From NCBI RefSeq assembly GCF_018691265.1, contig NW_024881279.1:3687243-3751242 (forward strand): 64,000 bases of DNA, given 5' to 3'. This DNA comes from Tyto alba. Taxonomy: Eukaryota > Chordata > Aves > Strigiformes > Tytonidae. Under the pieces are notes generated by a model. It saw only the letters and a list, made by a program, of their open reading frames with translations, had not been told where the DNA came from and made no database searches. Each line of letters starts with the position of its first letter. Position 1 is the stretch's first letter. Shown one piece after another: positions 22,671 through 33,560 of the stretch. The position numbers were made by a program, and so were the translations under genes.

Positions 22671-23397
22671 AATGCCAGAGGCCACAGACACTGACTTTTT
22701 CCCTCCTCTGGAAACGAAGTGGAAGACAACTTGTTCTGGCTCCTTTCTCTTTGAAGCAGCTAAAACAAACTGCTCGCGGAGCTGCAGCACCTCCATATGT
22801 GACTGCACGTTATGCAAACCGTTGGAGACTTTTCCCCTCCCACTCCGTCATTTATAAGAAAGGATAAAGAAAGGAAAAAAGAAAAATTGGTAAGCTCGAG
22901 ATTTCAACCCCAGAAAAGCAAAGATTTTAGCAAAAGCTGAAGATCTGCATTTTTTTTATCAGTTTCTGCCACAGTGGCTAACTGTAATTTATACCGGGGA
23001 ACGTGAGGAAGAACTGCTTTGAGAAATAGCTGATGCTTTCGCCGACTAGAAATGTAACAAGAACGCAGCAGCTGCCTTCAGACTGGCTTCCACTGATGAG
23101 GATCTCGTTAAGATCTGTAATTCTCAAGCTGCAATGATTTGTAAACAACTTCTACTTTTTCATGTCGTAGTCAAATTCTGGATACGTCCCAGAGGAAGAA
23201 CAGGGGGTGGGGTGGGGGGGGGGGGTGGTTTGTTTTGTAAAAAGCTTATTAATGACACTCAGCTCCAGAATTTATTTATGATCTTTCTCCTGGGGAGAGG
23301 GAGTAGCGGGAGACACAGAGGGGGGGACAGGGAGGAAGAGGCCAACAGACAAGCTAGTGATGGAGATTCTCTTTCTTGGTCGGATATTATAACCAGT

Positions 23398-23403
23398 ATT
23401 AAA
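23398..23403 (+). terminator. Possible alternative poly(A) signal ATTAAA
   Basis: ATTAAA sits in the AT-rich first part of the 3' UTR about 730 bases after the stop. It is a common variant signal. Use here would remove the let-7 and all Pumilio-type motifs. No direct evidence of use is visible. Confidence 0.25.
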
Positions 23404-23908
23404 TGTTTATAATGTTTAAATGTTTCTTTATATTAAGTGATGCTTTTCTTCCACAACGTAATCAAAATGTTAAAAAAAAAAAAAAAAAATCTCAAGAGAA
23501 CGTTGGCTGAAATTTCCCCATGGGGTTCCCAGGATGACATGACTATTACCTCTAACTTTTTTATGGTCTATAATGTTCTTGCAACATCATATTCTTTTTA
23601 CAGCAGTCAGTCAGCTATTGAAATAATGAACTAGAAATAATTGTACCAAAGCATTGGGGAAGAAACGGCTAGACTATTACCCTTAATTGCTCAGGTAACT
23701 AATTGATATATTTTTTAAAACCGTTCTACAAAAAATGAACATTGATTACACCGTAGTCTAGAAATATCAAAATTATTTTTTGACAAATAGACCCTTGATG
23801 CAGATGACTCTAATCCCTTTTCTACTCACTTGTGTAATTACCAGCAGGAAATGTTGTTTATTTTATTCTCGGCATTTCTCCTTTACTCAGCCATCCCTGT
23901 TTTGTCAT

Positions 23909-23969
23909 TGTATATACAACAGTTGTACGAATAGCTGATGGACCCAACCCGGTGTAAGTAATGTAAATA
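23909..23969 (+). promoter_or_regulatory. Two Pumilio-type motifs, TGTATATA and TGTAAATA
   Basis: TGTATATA at 23909-23916 and TGTAAATA at 23962-23969 fit the PUM1/2 consensus UGUANAUA. Two further copies of TGTATATA lie at 24546-24553 and 25758-25765 in the same inferred UTR. Confidence 0.45.
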
Positions 23970-24002
23970 TACAGTGGTAGGTGGATTTTGTTTTCAAAGG
24001 CT

Positions 24003-24013
24003 CTACTACCTCA
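24003..24013 (+). promoter_or_regulatory. Extended let-7 seed match in FNIP1 3' UTR
   Basis: CTACTACCTCA is complementary to the first 11 bases of let-7 (UGAGGUAGUAG), well beyond the usual 7-8 base seed match. It lies in AT-rich sequence, which favours accessibility. Confidence 0.5.
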
Positions 24014-24779
24014 GTTTAACTGGACACTTCATTACAGGCTTTTCGTTGCGTATTTGTCCTAGCAGCCAATTAATGTTGCTGATTTTTAGGTTCTGTTCTC
24101 ATCGATTACGTTCAGTATATTGAAATTCATGGGTTATCCACAGAAGTAGGAGATACGTGTTCACTTGGTCGTTAAATTCTCTAACAAGCTCTATAAATAC
24201 GTCGTTCTGTAACCATCTTTTCAGTAGTATAGCACGCCTGCTATTGTTGTTTGCAGAGTTATTTTAAATACAAATCTATTTTAACCATTTGATAAACTTG
24301 AAAACAATAGGAGAGATCCCTGCCCCACCGCTGTCAACGAGAAAACCCTCCTCCCTTCCTTCGCTGGGGCTGGGATTTCACCCAGAGTGGGGTTTTTTTT
24401 TTCAGTAATATTTAAAATCTGTAACTTAAGACTCTGTTCCAGGGAAGATCTACATGGCGAACCCACACCCCTTTCCATGTAGGACTGAGTCTACGTTAGT
24501 AAGTAAATCAAATGTTAATATAGGCAGTGTCATTTGAAACTCTTTTGTATATAAAATCTAACGCTGACTGCTGCAGGGAAGAGACTTGTGCTTAATATGG
24601 GATCTAAGGATATGTTTCTCCCCTACTCTTCGAATCCTTTCTTCACCACACAGCTCTGTTACGTCTGGCTTTTGGAATGAGCACGGAACAGAGGGGCCCA
24701 GTTGTGTAAACACATTTTTAACGAAAGAGAGGATTGAGCTCAGAATATGGATGTTTAACTCTTTGCTACGATGCGTTAT

Positions 24780-25310
24780 GGAGCCGGTCGTTACGCCTCG
24801 GACTGTGGTACCTGGACGTGCCGTGGCTGGCGAGGTCAGCGGTCCCGCTGCGGCACCCCGAGGCTGCCCGGGGCGGGGGGGAGCCCTGCCGTGGGCTGGC
24901 ACCTCCCAGCACAGTGCTGGAACGGGAAAACAAACACCCCCCCTTCCCCTGCCCTGCCCCACGGCTGGGCGAATCGTGGCCGTTGCTCTGAAACTCTCCA
25001 GTTTGATTTGACTCTCAAGACGGGCCCTTGCGCGCCTCGAAAATTAGTATCGACCCGAGAAGGAGGGTGTTGGCCGGCGTCCTTCTCTGCTGCCTTCTGC
25101 CCAGCACGCCCCGTCAGCAGCGGTGTAACCAGGTGTGCAATTAAGCCCAGAGGATGCGGCCACGGCTTCGGCCTCCTCCTCCTCCTCCTCCTCCTCCTCG
25201 CCCGCCCGCCCGCAGAGCCCCGGGGCCGAGCGGCGGCTCTCGGCGCGGTGCCGCCCTCCCCAGCACCGTCGCGGGCACAAACGCAGCCCAAACCCTCGTG
25301 CCACGGGAAG
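24780..25310. other. GC-rich block with (CCT)n tract inside the inferred FNIP1 3' UTR
   Basis: Base composition shifts abruptly from AT-rich to CpG-rich and back. A (CCT)10-like run at about 25171-25199 is followed by CGCCCGCCCGCCCG. Open frames on both strands here are due to the GC content. It may be an expanded or CpG-island-like element in the UTR, or it may mean the UTR ends earlier. Confidence 0.5.
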
Positions 25311-25825
25311 TTTTTCTGCAAGTTGAACTTTCAGGGCACATGAACAATGTGGTACGTATGTCTGTTCGCTAAATAATACACAAAGGGATCTTTTACAGGA
25401 CTAGAGCCTCGACTTCTAGAAAGTATATCGCGATTGTTTTATGTGAATAGAAAAACTAATGTTTGATTTCTTTTTTTCCACTATTACTGATCTCCATTAA
25501 CATGTCTTAATTTTCTGGCCGAAAACTAAGTGTACTAGGCACACAAATTAGCAGATTCGTTTTTGTTGCAATTGGCAAACACTGGGCTGCTAAGAACAAA
25601 AAATATTTAAAAGAAAGGATTTTACACCTTGCCTACATTTCCCCTATTAGTTGTTATAGGTGTTTTATGACAATTTTTTGCTTTCTCTAAATTATTTAGA
25701 TGGTGGTACTTGTAAAATGCTGGGTAAAATGTACATACTTGTTATCTCTTCTGTTTTTGTATATATTTCCCAAGATGTGCACTTGTATTATAATAACCAT
25801 TCCCGATTTTAGGGGAAATTTGTGC

Positions 25826-25831
25826 AATAAA
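25826..25831 (+). terminator. Candidate FNIP1 poly(A) signal AATAAA
   Basis: This is the only canonical AATAAA I saw between the FNIP1 stop and the next CpG-rich block. It is followed within about 35 bases by T- and GT-rich sequence (ATTTTGCGTTTGTTTTTCC). Cleavage is expected near 25845-25855. Confidence 0.55.
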
Positions 25832-25889
25832 TACCGTATGTCAATTTACTTCTGCTACATTTTGCGTTTGTTTTTCCTACACGCAGTAT

Positions 25890-27190
25890 GAGCGCGGCGG
25901 CGAGCGTATGACCTGGGACCGTCTCCAGCTTGAGGTCCGCCCGTCCCCTGCCCCCGCGGCCCCTCTGGGACGCGCTCCCCAGCGCTCGCAGGTGCAACAG
26001 CCATTTCACCTGGGGCCTTTAAGGGCTTAATCATTTCAAAGAGGAATTTGTGTTTGGACTCGCTGTCCCGCCCGTTGTGGACGTCCTCGGCCCGAAAAAA
26101 GCGGGAGCAGGATGGTCCTGACCGCCGGGCCCGACGCCTGGCTTCGCGCGAGGAGAGCAGGCGCGTGCGTAGAGCCGCGGGGTTCCGCTGCTCCGAACGG
26201 CCCTTCCCAAATCTGCCTGCAAAGCAGCTTGGTCGCACGAGCAGAGTGTTTGTAATTCCGCTCCTACAGGTTACCGTAATTGTGCCCAGCTGCCCAGCTA
26301 CAATCCCTTTTCTCTCTGGGCTGCTGCACAGGAGTAAAGTTATTAAGAAGTCTTTGCAGGGTTTCATCAAATACAAGTTCAAACTGTGGTACGGTGCTGG
26401 CGGGAGAAGTGAAGTAGTAATCATACAGCGGGAAAAAAAATTAACTTGGGAAGATGTAGCAGAGTGAACGTACGCTGGCTGTTAGATGAATACAGCATTT
26501 AGACAGAGCATTCAGGTGAAGACGGGTCCCGGATTCTTGAAGAGGGGGTAAATAATCAGCAAAAGGTGCTGGTGCTGCGCCCGCGGGCGGGAGCCCCGGC
26601 TCTGGGACGCCGGCGATTGGGTGGCCGGAGCTCCTGCCGCCTTCCTGGGGCTGGGGGCACCCGCCGGCGCCCGGGGGGATTGGGTGGTAGCAGAGTTTCG
26701 ATGGCGACGAGGCGTCCCGCTGGCGGGGGACGCGCGAGGTGAGCCGGCGGGCGCGCCGGGGGGGTGTCTGGCGAGTGAGTGCGTTAAAGCCAGCAGCCAG
26801 AGAGCACCAACGTTACTGCCCAGAATTGATTTCCTTTTTAACTCCCCAGCTAACCGGGCTGCAGCAGTTGCTACCCAATATTTCTAATGTATCGTTGCCC
26901 CGTTTCTGTAACTCCCTTAATTTTCCTGAAACAAAGGGGAAAGCTAATTCACTTCTGCCTAGGCAAAGGCAGGGGAGCAAGCCACCGGCATCCCAGTGCC
27001 CTTTCATCCCTTGCGTGATAACCGGGGGGGGCTGCGGAAGAGGAGATGATTATTTGTGTGTGGCTCTAGTGCCGAGGAACCGCAGGGCGGTTTCGGGAGC
27101 CGCGGGGCGGGAAGCAGCTCGCTGCGTCGCTGCTGGCTGCGCGAGGGCGCCGAGCTCCTAAACCGCTCAGCGCTGACCCGCTGTCTGCTT
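25890..27190. promoter_or_regulatory. Cluster of CpG-rich patches, candidate unannotated promoter
   Basis: CpG-dense patches lie at about 25895-26230, 26560-26790 and 27050-27190, directly after the inferred FNIP1 poly(A) site. The middle one has two inverted CCAAT boxes (ATTGG at 26616-26620 and 26679-26683, both in ATTGGGTGG). An ATG at 26701 is followed by a strong GTGAGC donor at 26739. This is promoter-like on sequence alone. It could drive a lncRNA or an alternative first exon; no downstream partner exon was identified. Confidence 0.4.
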
Positions 27191-27199
27191 GCTTCTCCC

Positions 27200-30080
27200 C
27201 CTGCAAGCGTGACTGAAGACGTTTATCGTTAAAAAGCAGGGGCCTCAGAGTCGACGGGAGCATACGCGCGTCTTCGGAGCCTGCGTTTGTGCCGTCCTCT
27301 TGTTTTTTTTCACGGGCTGCGGGGGCAGTTACCGCCTTCACCCCCCGACTGAGCGGCTCTCCTGCTTTGCCTGCGAACAGTGACATCGCCTGTGGTACCG
27401 CTACAGGCAAATCCAAGTAACAGTGGTGCTCAGGTGTTTAAGAAGTATTGCTAGTGCTTGCTGGAGATGCTGCTTCACTGGAATTGGTGCTTTTTTACTT
27501 TTTTTTTTTTTCGACAGTTGAAGAACCACAAGTTCAAATCCTGGTGGGACCTCTCCAGGCTTCCAGAGCAGCACTTGGTTCCGCAGCATCGTGGGCTTTG
27601 CTTGGAGCCCTTCTCCCCGCAGAGGGGCTCAGAGGGAGATGGGCTGTGCCCAGCGTCTCCCCCAAAGGGGTGGTTAATTCTCCCCCTCCCTGGGGGTCAG
27701 CGGGAAGGACCGGGGGTGTCCCAGCGTGGGCAGCAAACGGCAGGGCTGGTGCTGCGGGTCCTGCTGCCTCATGGGGGGGAAAGGAGGAGAAACACCAACA
27801 GCGCTGGGCTGCCGCACAGCACGCGCTTTTACCCTGTCCCTAACAGGAAAAAAAAAATATTTTTTTAAAATATATTTCCTCCAGGTTTCACCTGTTAGAG
27901 TCATTGCTGCACACGCAGCTCTGAGGTCCTGCCCTGCCCAGCACAGAAAGTGCCACCGTGGAGCTTCCCACGGCGCCGGGGGCACGAGGGGCCGTGGGCC
28001 AGAGAGCTGCTGTGGCTCTTGTCCCCCCCGGGGGACCGCTGCCGGGCCACGTCTGCCCATCCTGCGAGCCGTCACCGCCCTGGGCCTCGCGCCGGCTCCT
28101 CCTAGGAAGCCTAGTAGCAGGGCGAAGCATGTTACTCCCATGTCTCTGTTTATTTTCATTACCGAAAATATTTGTACAGCGGCAGAATTGGGTTTCTAAA
28201 CCTCTGCCCGTTCCAGCTGTTTGTTCCCAGCTGGAGCTGAGGACATCTGCTCCCAGGGTGGGGAGCCACCGCCCCAGCTCCTGCCTTCGGCTGCGCTGCG
28301 GAGAGCCAGCCCCAACCCGGCCCGGAGAGCTCCTGGGGCCAGTCACCGCTAATGACCGCACGGGAGAAAAAGGTGTAGGAGGCAGGCAGGTGAGAGTCGC
28401 CGGTCCTGTGGTTTGAGATGACACTGCTGAAGGAAAGGCCGCCTGAAGAACATCACAAGTGTTTGGTGGCGAGGCACCCGCACACGTGTCTGCTGAGCGA
28501 GCGCCGTGGGCTCCATCCCCACGCTGCGCCGCTCCCTCTGCCCGCTGCCTGTTCCTCAAAGCCCTCGCGGGTTTAAGCAACGCCCAGCGTGGCCGGTCCG
28601 TGGGCAGGACGGCATGTGTGTGTGGGTCCAGCCCATCAGCACCCACGGGAGCTCCGTACTGGAGCCTTGCAGTACAACCGAGGCGGCCGTCCGGGCGCTC
28701 CACCGAGGCCGTCGGAGCTGCCCTTCGGAGCGGCCGCCGTCCCAAAGGAAGGGTTCGGGCCGTGGGCCGACCCTGGATTTCACGAGCAGCGCAGGGAGAC
28801 AAGCAGCTGCCGGTTTTTCGTGACACTCTGCCTGTGCCCCATCCCCTCACGGGGTGAGGAGCCCCGGTTCGGGTGTTGGGGTGATCCACCCCCTCACTCC
28901 CCAAACACCTTCGCGCTTTCTCGTTCCTGTTGTGTTCCTTAAGGTCCTGCAACCCGGCTCCTTCGGTATCTGTGTTTCTGTAGCTGTGTCTTCTCAGAGA
29001 TGAAGTTACAGACCAAGAAAAATCTTCAACTTTTATTATCTTGGGGTGGGGGGTGGCAGGAGGGAAGCGTCCTGCCCTGCCTCATCTTTTTCCCATTACA
29101 AAACCAGAACCTACGGAGGTCGGGGCCATCCCTGGGGCCGCCAGGTTTCAGCCTGTAGAGACATTGTTCAATGCTGGTATTCTTTTTTTTTTTGGTCAAG
29201 ATTTCATCTATCCTGTGCTTTCTAAACCACCGAGAGAGAGAGGAACTTTCTCCGACTGCCGTGCCTTTGGCTGCTCCTGTTGTTGAGTTTCTAACCACAG
29301 TAACCAGAGCAGCTGTTTAATCTGGAGCTTGCTTTTCTTTCTTCATTAACTCCTTAGCGTGAGTTTTTGTGCAGCTGGTGGGACAGACTCTGCTTTTTTC
29401 TTAAGGAAAACCACTAAGGAGGTGTGGGGAGCTGCAGCGGTCCCCTGTTGTGGCTGTGCTGTGTTGGAGCAATGGCAATAGGAGCTCTTGGTGTTTTTTC
29501 CTTCTCGAGTAGGATGGGCTGCAGTCGCAGCTCTGAGACACATATGTGTCGCTCGTGGCACCGCTGGGGCCGGGCAGGAGAGCTGAACGTGGAGTTTGTC
29601 CCAGCCTGTTAACAGAAAACAAATGTTTGCCTTGAGTGGCATAGAAAATTAAACTGGTTTTTCTTATGGAAGCGTGCGGAGTTGGGCTGAGAAAAATGGG
29701 TGAGAGCATTTCCTCGAGAGCTGAGCATCTTCCTAAAGGCACCTTAGTTTAGTTTTCTTGGCGAGTAGAATGGATTTCTAGAATGTTTCCACTGATGTCA
29801 CCGAAAGACAAGTGGTTTATAAACGGCCCAGAGCCCGCACAGAAAGCAGCGGCGAGAGCGCACGGCGCAAAATCCCAGGGCCGAAGCGGGGTGAGTCCCT
29901 CAGTCGGCTCCCGGCGCGGAGGTCGGGTCGCTGGCGGGACCTTCCCTGAGCAAACCCGCGCCCGCAGGCCCCGGCGTGGGGATTGCGACAGGCCCCTACG
30001 CTACAGAGGTGGTTCTCAACTTTTGGGAAGAGGGTACAAACGGGTTTGTGCGCGCGCTTTTCCTGCCCGGGATGCTTTTC
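27200..30080. other. Intergenic, mostly GC-rich, no recognised gene
   Basis: CpG-rich sequence at about 28000-28900 and 29830-30080 gives many overlapping ORFs, including a 354-codon minus-strand frame at 27888-28952, none of which I recognise. A T-rich tract ending in CAG near 27525 looks like a splice acceptor but leads into an unrecognised frame. Confidence 0.6.
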
Positions 30081-30084
30081 AAAT

Positions 30085-30620
30085 CGGAGAAGTTTGATGC
30101 GTTTGAAAAGACTACATTCAGCAATTCTTCTATAATTACTTCAAAATTACAGCCACGAGCAATTATAATTTTCAATAGCTTATGGAGTGCACTGAATCCT
30201 AAGGAATTAACTACCAAATTTTCAAGGAGTAGATTTATTAATAGCAGCTGTAACTAGAAATCTTGTCTAATTCTGATCACTACTGAAAGAGCAGAAAGAA
30301 CAAGGGCTCCTGTTTCCATGTACTAACAATACGACTGATAAAATTTGCGGGAGACATTCTCGGCGAACAAGATAATTACAGCTGTGCTGCTTGTGCCGCA
30401 ATAATTAACGATCGCACGCTTTATTCTCCAGGCTTGTTTTTCTTGTACAGCTCCAACAGTTTAAATAAAGGTCTTGATCTCTGTCATTTCACATGACATT
30501 GTTCTGAGGCTGGTTAGGCTGTAAAAGCCATCCGCCTGGAGGCAAATTTATTTTTCAAAATACAGCGAACAATTTCTTAAATTATAGGTTAGTGAAAAGC
30601 CAGCCCTTCCCGTGGAAATA
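30085..30620. promoter_or_regulatory. AT-rich block with many ATTA/TAAT cores, possible enhancer
   Basis: The block is rich in TAATTA, AATTAC, AATTATAA and AATAATTAA elements between CpG-rich neighbours, with mixed unique sequence rather than simple repeats. Such texture is common in conserved developmental enhancers. Conservation cannot be tested here. Confidence 0.3.
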
Positions 30621-33230
30621 GATACAGTTTTTTAAGAACCGTCGGCTTGAACTGATGGAGTATTAAAATCAAGGGCTCTGTCCCGGGCTGGTGGGAAGCT
30701 CCACTGCTCCGGGCGATTGCAGCTCTTCCCGGCTACCAATTCAGACTCCTGTTTTTAGGGGGAAAATAATCCTTAACCTAAATACAGCTTTTCAAATCTG
30801 CTGTAGTCGAGTGTCCCATCCCCGGCTGTTTTTTCCCCGGCCTGCTCGCTGGCCCTGCCCAAGTTGTCAGGAATATGGGGTGAATTCCCTCTTTTTCAGA
30901 ACGCGCACAACCGAGGCGGTGGTAGAGGAAATGTCTCCCATCAGCAGTGCCCGTCCTCCGCCTTCATCACTTAGTCAAAGCATGAGAGCTCATTAAGCGT
31001 TTCTAATTAATTTGCGAGCCGGCTCTTTCCTGTTCAGGCTGCCAACCGAAGAGGCAGCTGAGCGTCATTACTGGAGCACGCGGCGGCCTTGTCATCGCAG
31101 CGAGGAAAATACTTTTGCCAAGAGAACTGTAACCCCCCTCCCTGCCCACGGTGTTACCGCCAGTTAGACCAGCCGGCCCACTGTCACCAGTGGGCTGTGC
31201 CAGTCACGGCACCTTCCCGTGCGTGGTGCCTCCGCCAGCGCCCGGCCAGACCCCGGAGACGCCTTTGCTGGTGGTTCCCACCCCGGACACAGGTTTCTGC
31301 CGAGCCCTGCTCTCTTCGTTTTTTATCGTAATTCCCCGACTGCTGGTTTTGGTTGCAGGTTCTTTCCCATTTGTGCGCACACCCTTCTTTTTAGACCACA
31401 ACTGGCAAAAAACTCCGGGCTGGTTCCTGCTACCTCAAGGTCTCCTTAACTGCGAGCCCGCAAACTGTTTCCATTTCTCTTGGTACCTTCTTTAAAAAGT
31501 GCAGCCCGTCTGTAATGCCCTTCTGGAGACAGACCCAATTAGTACTTCACAAAATTGCAACTACTACCGCAATTCTTTATATAAAAGAAAACACTTCTAC
31601 TGCAAAGGCAATTTTACCTTGGATAAAGACCACAATGAAACCCAACTGTTTAAATGCAATGCAGACTTCTGTGGAAAGAATCTGCTCGCTAGCCAAAGCT
31701 CGCAGAAACATCTTAGTCACTAAAACAGCTTGAAAAATTCAGATGCTGCGATATCTGCTGGTGGCATCCATGGCTTTTAGCATGCTGGCATGGCACAGCA
31801 CAGAGGGCAGCTTATCTGTGACCTGGCAAAATACAGTGAGCTCCCTTTAGCTTTCCAGAAAATCCCAAGTTTGCCAGTTCAAGTTGTGCAGTCACTTCAT
31901 ACAGTGCAGTTATTAAACATCGTATTTCCATGACAAGATTGTTCTTGGTGTCACCGTGTTTCTGGAAGTCATTGTGCTTCCTACAGGCCAGGCAGGTCTC
32001 TGCATGAATTTCATCGTGTTCCCGTTTTTAAAGGAAATTGCAAATATGTTTCCAGACACAGCTCTGCCGACACCCTGACCGCAGCCTCCATCACCTCTTC
32101 AGTATTTCACACTGGGAACGCTTGCATCTCAACTTTCACCTAGGTGGAATGAAATGTCTGAAAAATCTAAAGAAATTGCTTCTGCCTCAGTATCATCACT
32201 GTTGTCCTACCTGATGGATCTTTTCCTGATGTTTTAAATTCACAGTATCAGTAAGAAACCAGAACAAAGCAGCCGATTCTGATCGGAGCAAGAGAAATTA
32301 CTTCCATGCAGGGTAAGTCACGGTAGGTAAGTGGTATTTGTGTACTTTGGTGGCATCTGGTTCAATTGGGCGGTGCACTGGGCTGTGCACTCGATAACTT
32401 GCATCACCGTATGATTCATATGATCATCTGACCTTCAGCTAGCTGATGTTCTGCTTTTATTTCCCTTTGCTCCTTACAAGTTACAGTAAAGGAAATTCTT
32501 CCTGCGTTTCATACACAATGCTTCCTTTCATTCAAGGAAGACTGCGGATGGTTGCACTTTTACCGTTTAAAAACCCAACCAGTGCGATCACCCGCTTGCA
32601 AAGCACGGGATGGAGCAACACCTCCCTCTCCCCTCACATCCACCCCCCGCTCCACACGCGCTCCAGGAGTGGCTCTACGTTAGTCAGAGCCTCCCCTCCT
32701 GGGGGGAAATCCCTGCCAGGAGACGCGGCAGAGCCCCCCGGGGTGGGATGACGGGGTTTGCAATGAGGGTCCCTCCCCATTTTGTGCGCCGAAAGGAGAA
32801 AAAGCGAGCAGGTCTTCCAGGAGGAGTCTAACTCTGGAGCTGGCTCTTGCTGGTGCTGTGCCCCTGGGCACATTCCACTCCACACCCCCATCCCTCCCCT
32901 GCCACCCAGGGAGGACGGCCGGCATCCCGGGACGTCTTGTTTTTTTGGATGCATGAAGGTAAAAGAGAGTCTGGGGGTCTCTCAGCAGGAGCAGCTCAGC
33001 TGTCCACCCCAGGAGAGCTTCTGGGCTGAGGGAAGGGGCCACCATGGGCTGGGGGGACGCTGCTGTGAAGCCGTGTCCCCCCGCCAGCACGTCAGCCCTG
33101 ACACGGAGCTACGACAGTGTGGGGTTACCACGGCCAGGGCTGCTGGAAGGAGGGGAGGAAGGGAGGAAAACCACACCGAGTGCAAGAAGAGTCATCTGCA
33201 GATCTTTTTAAAGTTAAAAATAGACAGGAT
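30621..33230. other. Intergenic, no recognised gene
   Basis: Unique sequence of mixed composition. A short homeodomain-like run TTCTAATTAATTTGCG lies near 31001. ORFs of 70-165 codons in several frames have no recognised similarity. Confidence 0.6.
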
Positions 33231-33269
33231 TTTGTCTGGAGAAGACAGTTTGTTCTGTTGTGCTGCTGA

Positions 33270-33560
33270 CATCATGTGAGCATGCTGGACGCTTCTGCAT
33301 TTGAAGACTAAAAGCGACACGCTGAAAACAGGAACTTTCTGGATATTCTGCATGCCTGAGATTTAATGGCTTCGGCGAGCCGCCTGATATCATCTCATCC
33401 ATATGGTTGCGCTTGGGTGGGGGAACTAAACATCTCATTAGCTCTGTAGGGCCATTAAAAGCTGGAGGACAGATCATAAGGAATAATAAGGCTGTATGTC
33501 ATCGTGCGAAGACAGATGATAAAAGCAACCACCTCTGACACCGAGTGCCTCAGTGCGAGG
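33270..33560. promoter_or_regulatory. Possible conserved non-coding element
   Basis: This unique stretch has no simple repeats and contains ATTTAATGG, TGATATCATC, CTCATTAGC, CCATTAAAAG and two AGATNATAA motifs. It looks like an enhancer core of homeodomain and GATA-type sites. This is pattern reading only. Confidence 0.25.

Larger units (their letters stand above)
22671..25850 (+). other. FNIP1: FNIP1 3' UTR (inferred extent)
   Basis: After the stop there is no further splice acceptor with coding potential. The sequence is mostly AT-rich, typical of a vertebrate 3' UTR, up to a canonical AATAAA at 25826-25831 followed by a T/GT-rich stretch. It holds four TGTANATA Pumilio-type motifs and a let-7 match. 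A GC-rich block with a (CCT)n tract (24780-25310) interrupts it. An ATTAAA at 23398-23403 could give a shorter UTR. The total of about 3.2 kb is similar to what I recall for human FNIP1. Confidence 0.6.

Noticed and set aside
22671..25850. miR-499 target site in FNIP1 3' UTR
   Set aside because: FNIP1 is a known miR-499 target in mammals, but I saw no AGTCTTA seed match on reading this stretch.
26701..26738. Alternative first exon of RAPGEF6
   Set aside because: It would end in phase 2, whereas RAPGEF6 exon 1 ends in phase 0, so the frames do not join.
27530..27560. tRNA-like B box GTTCAAATCC
   Set aside because: The flanking bases do not form a T stem and no A box or cloverleaf precedes it.
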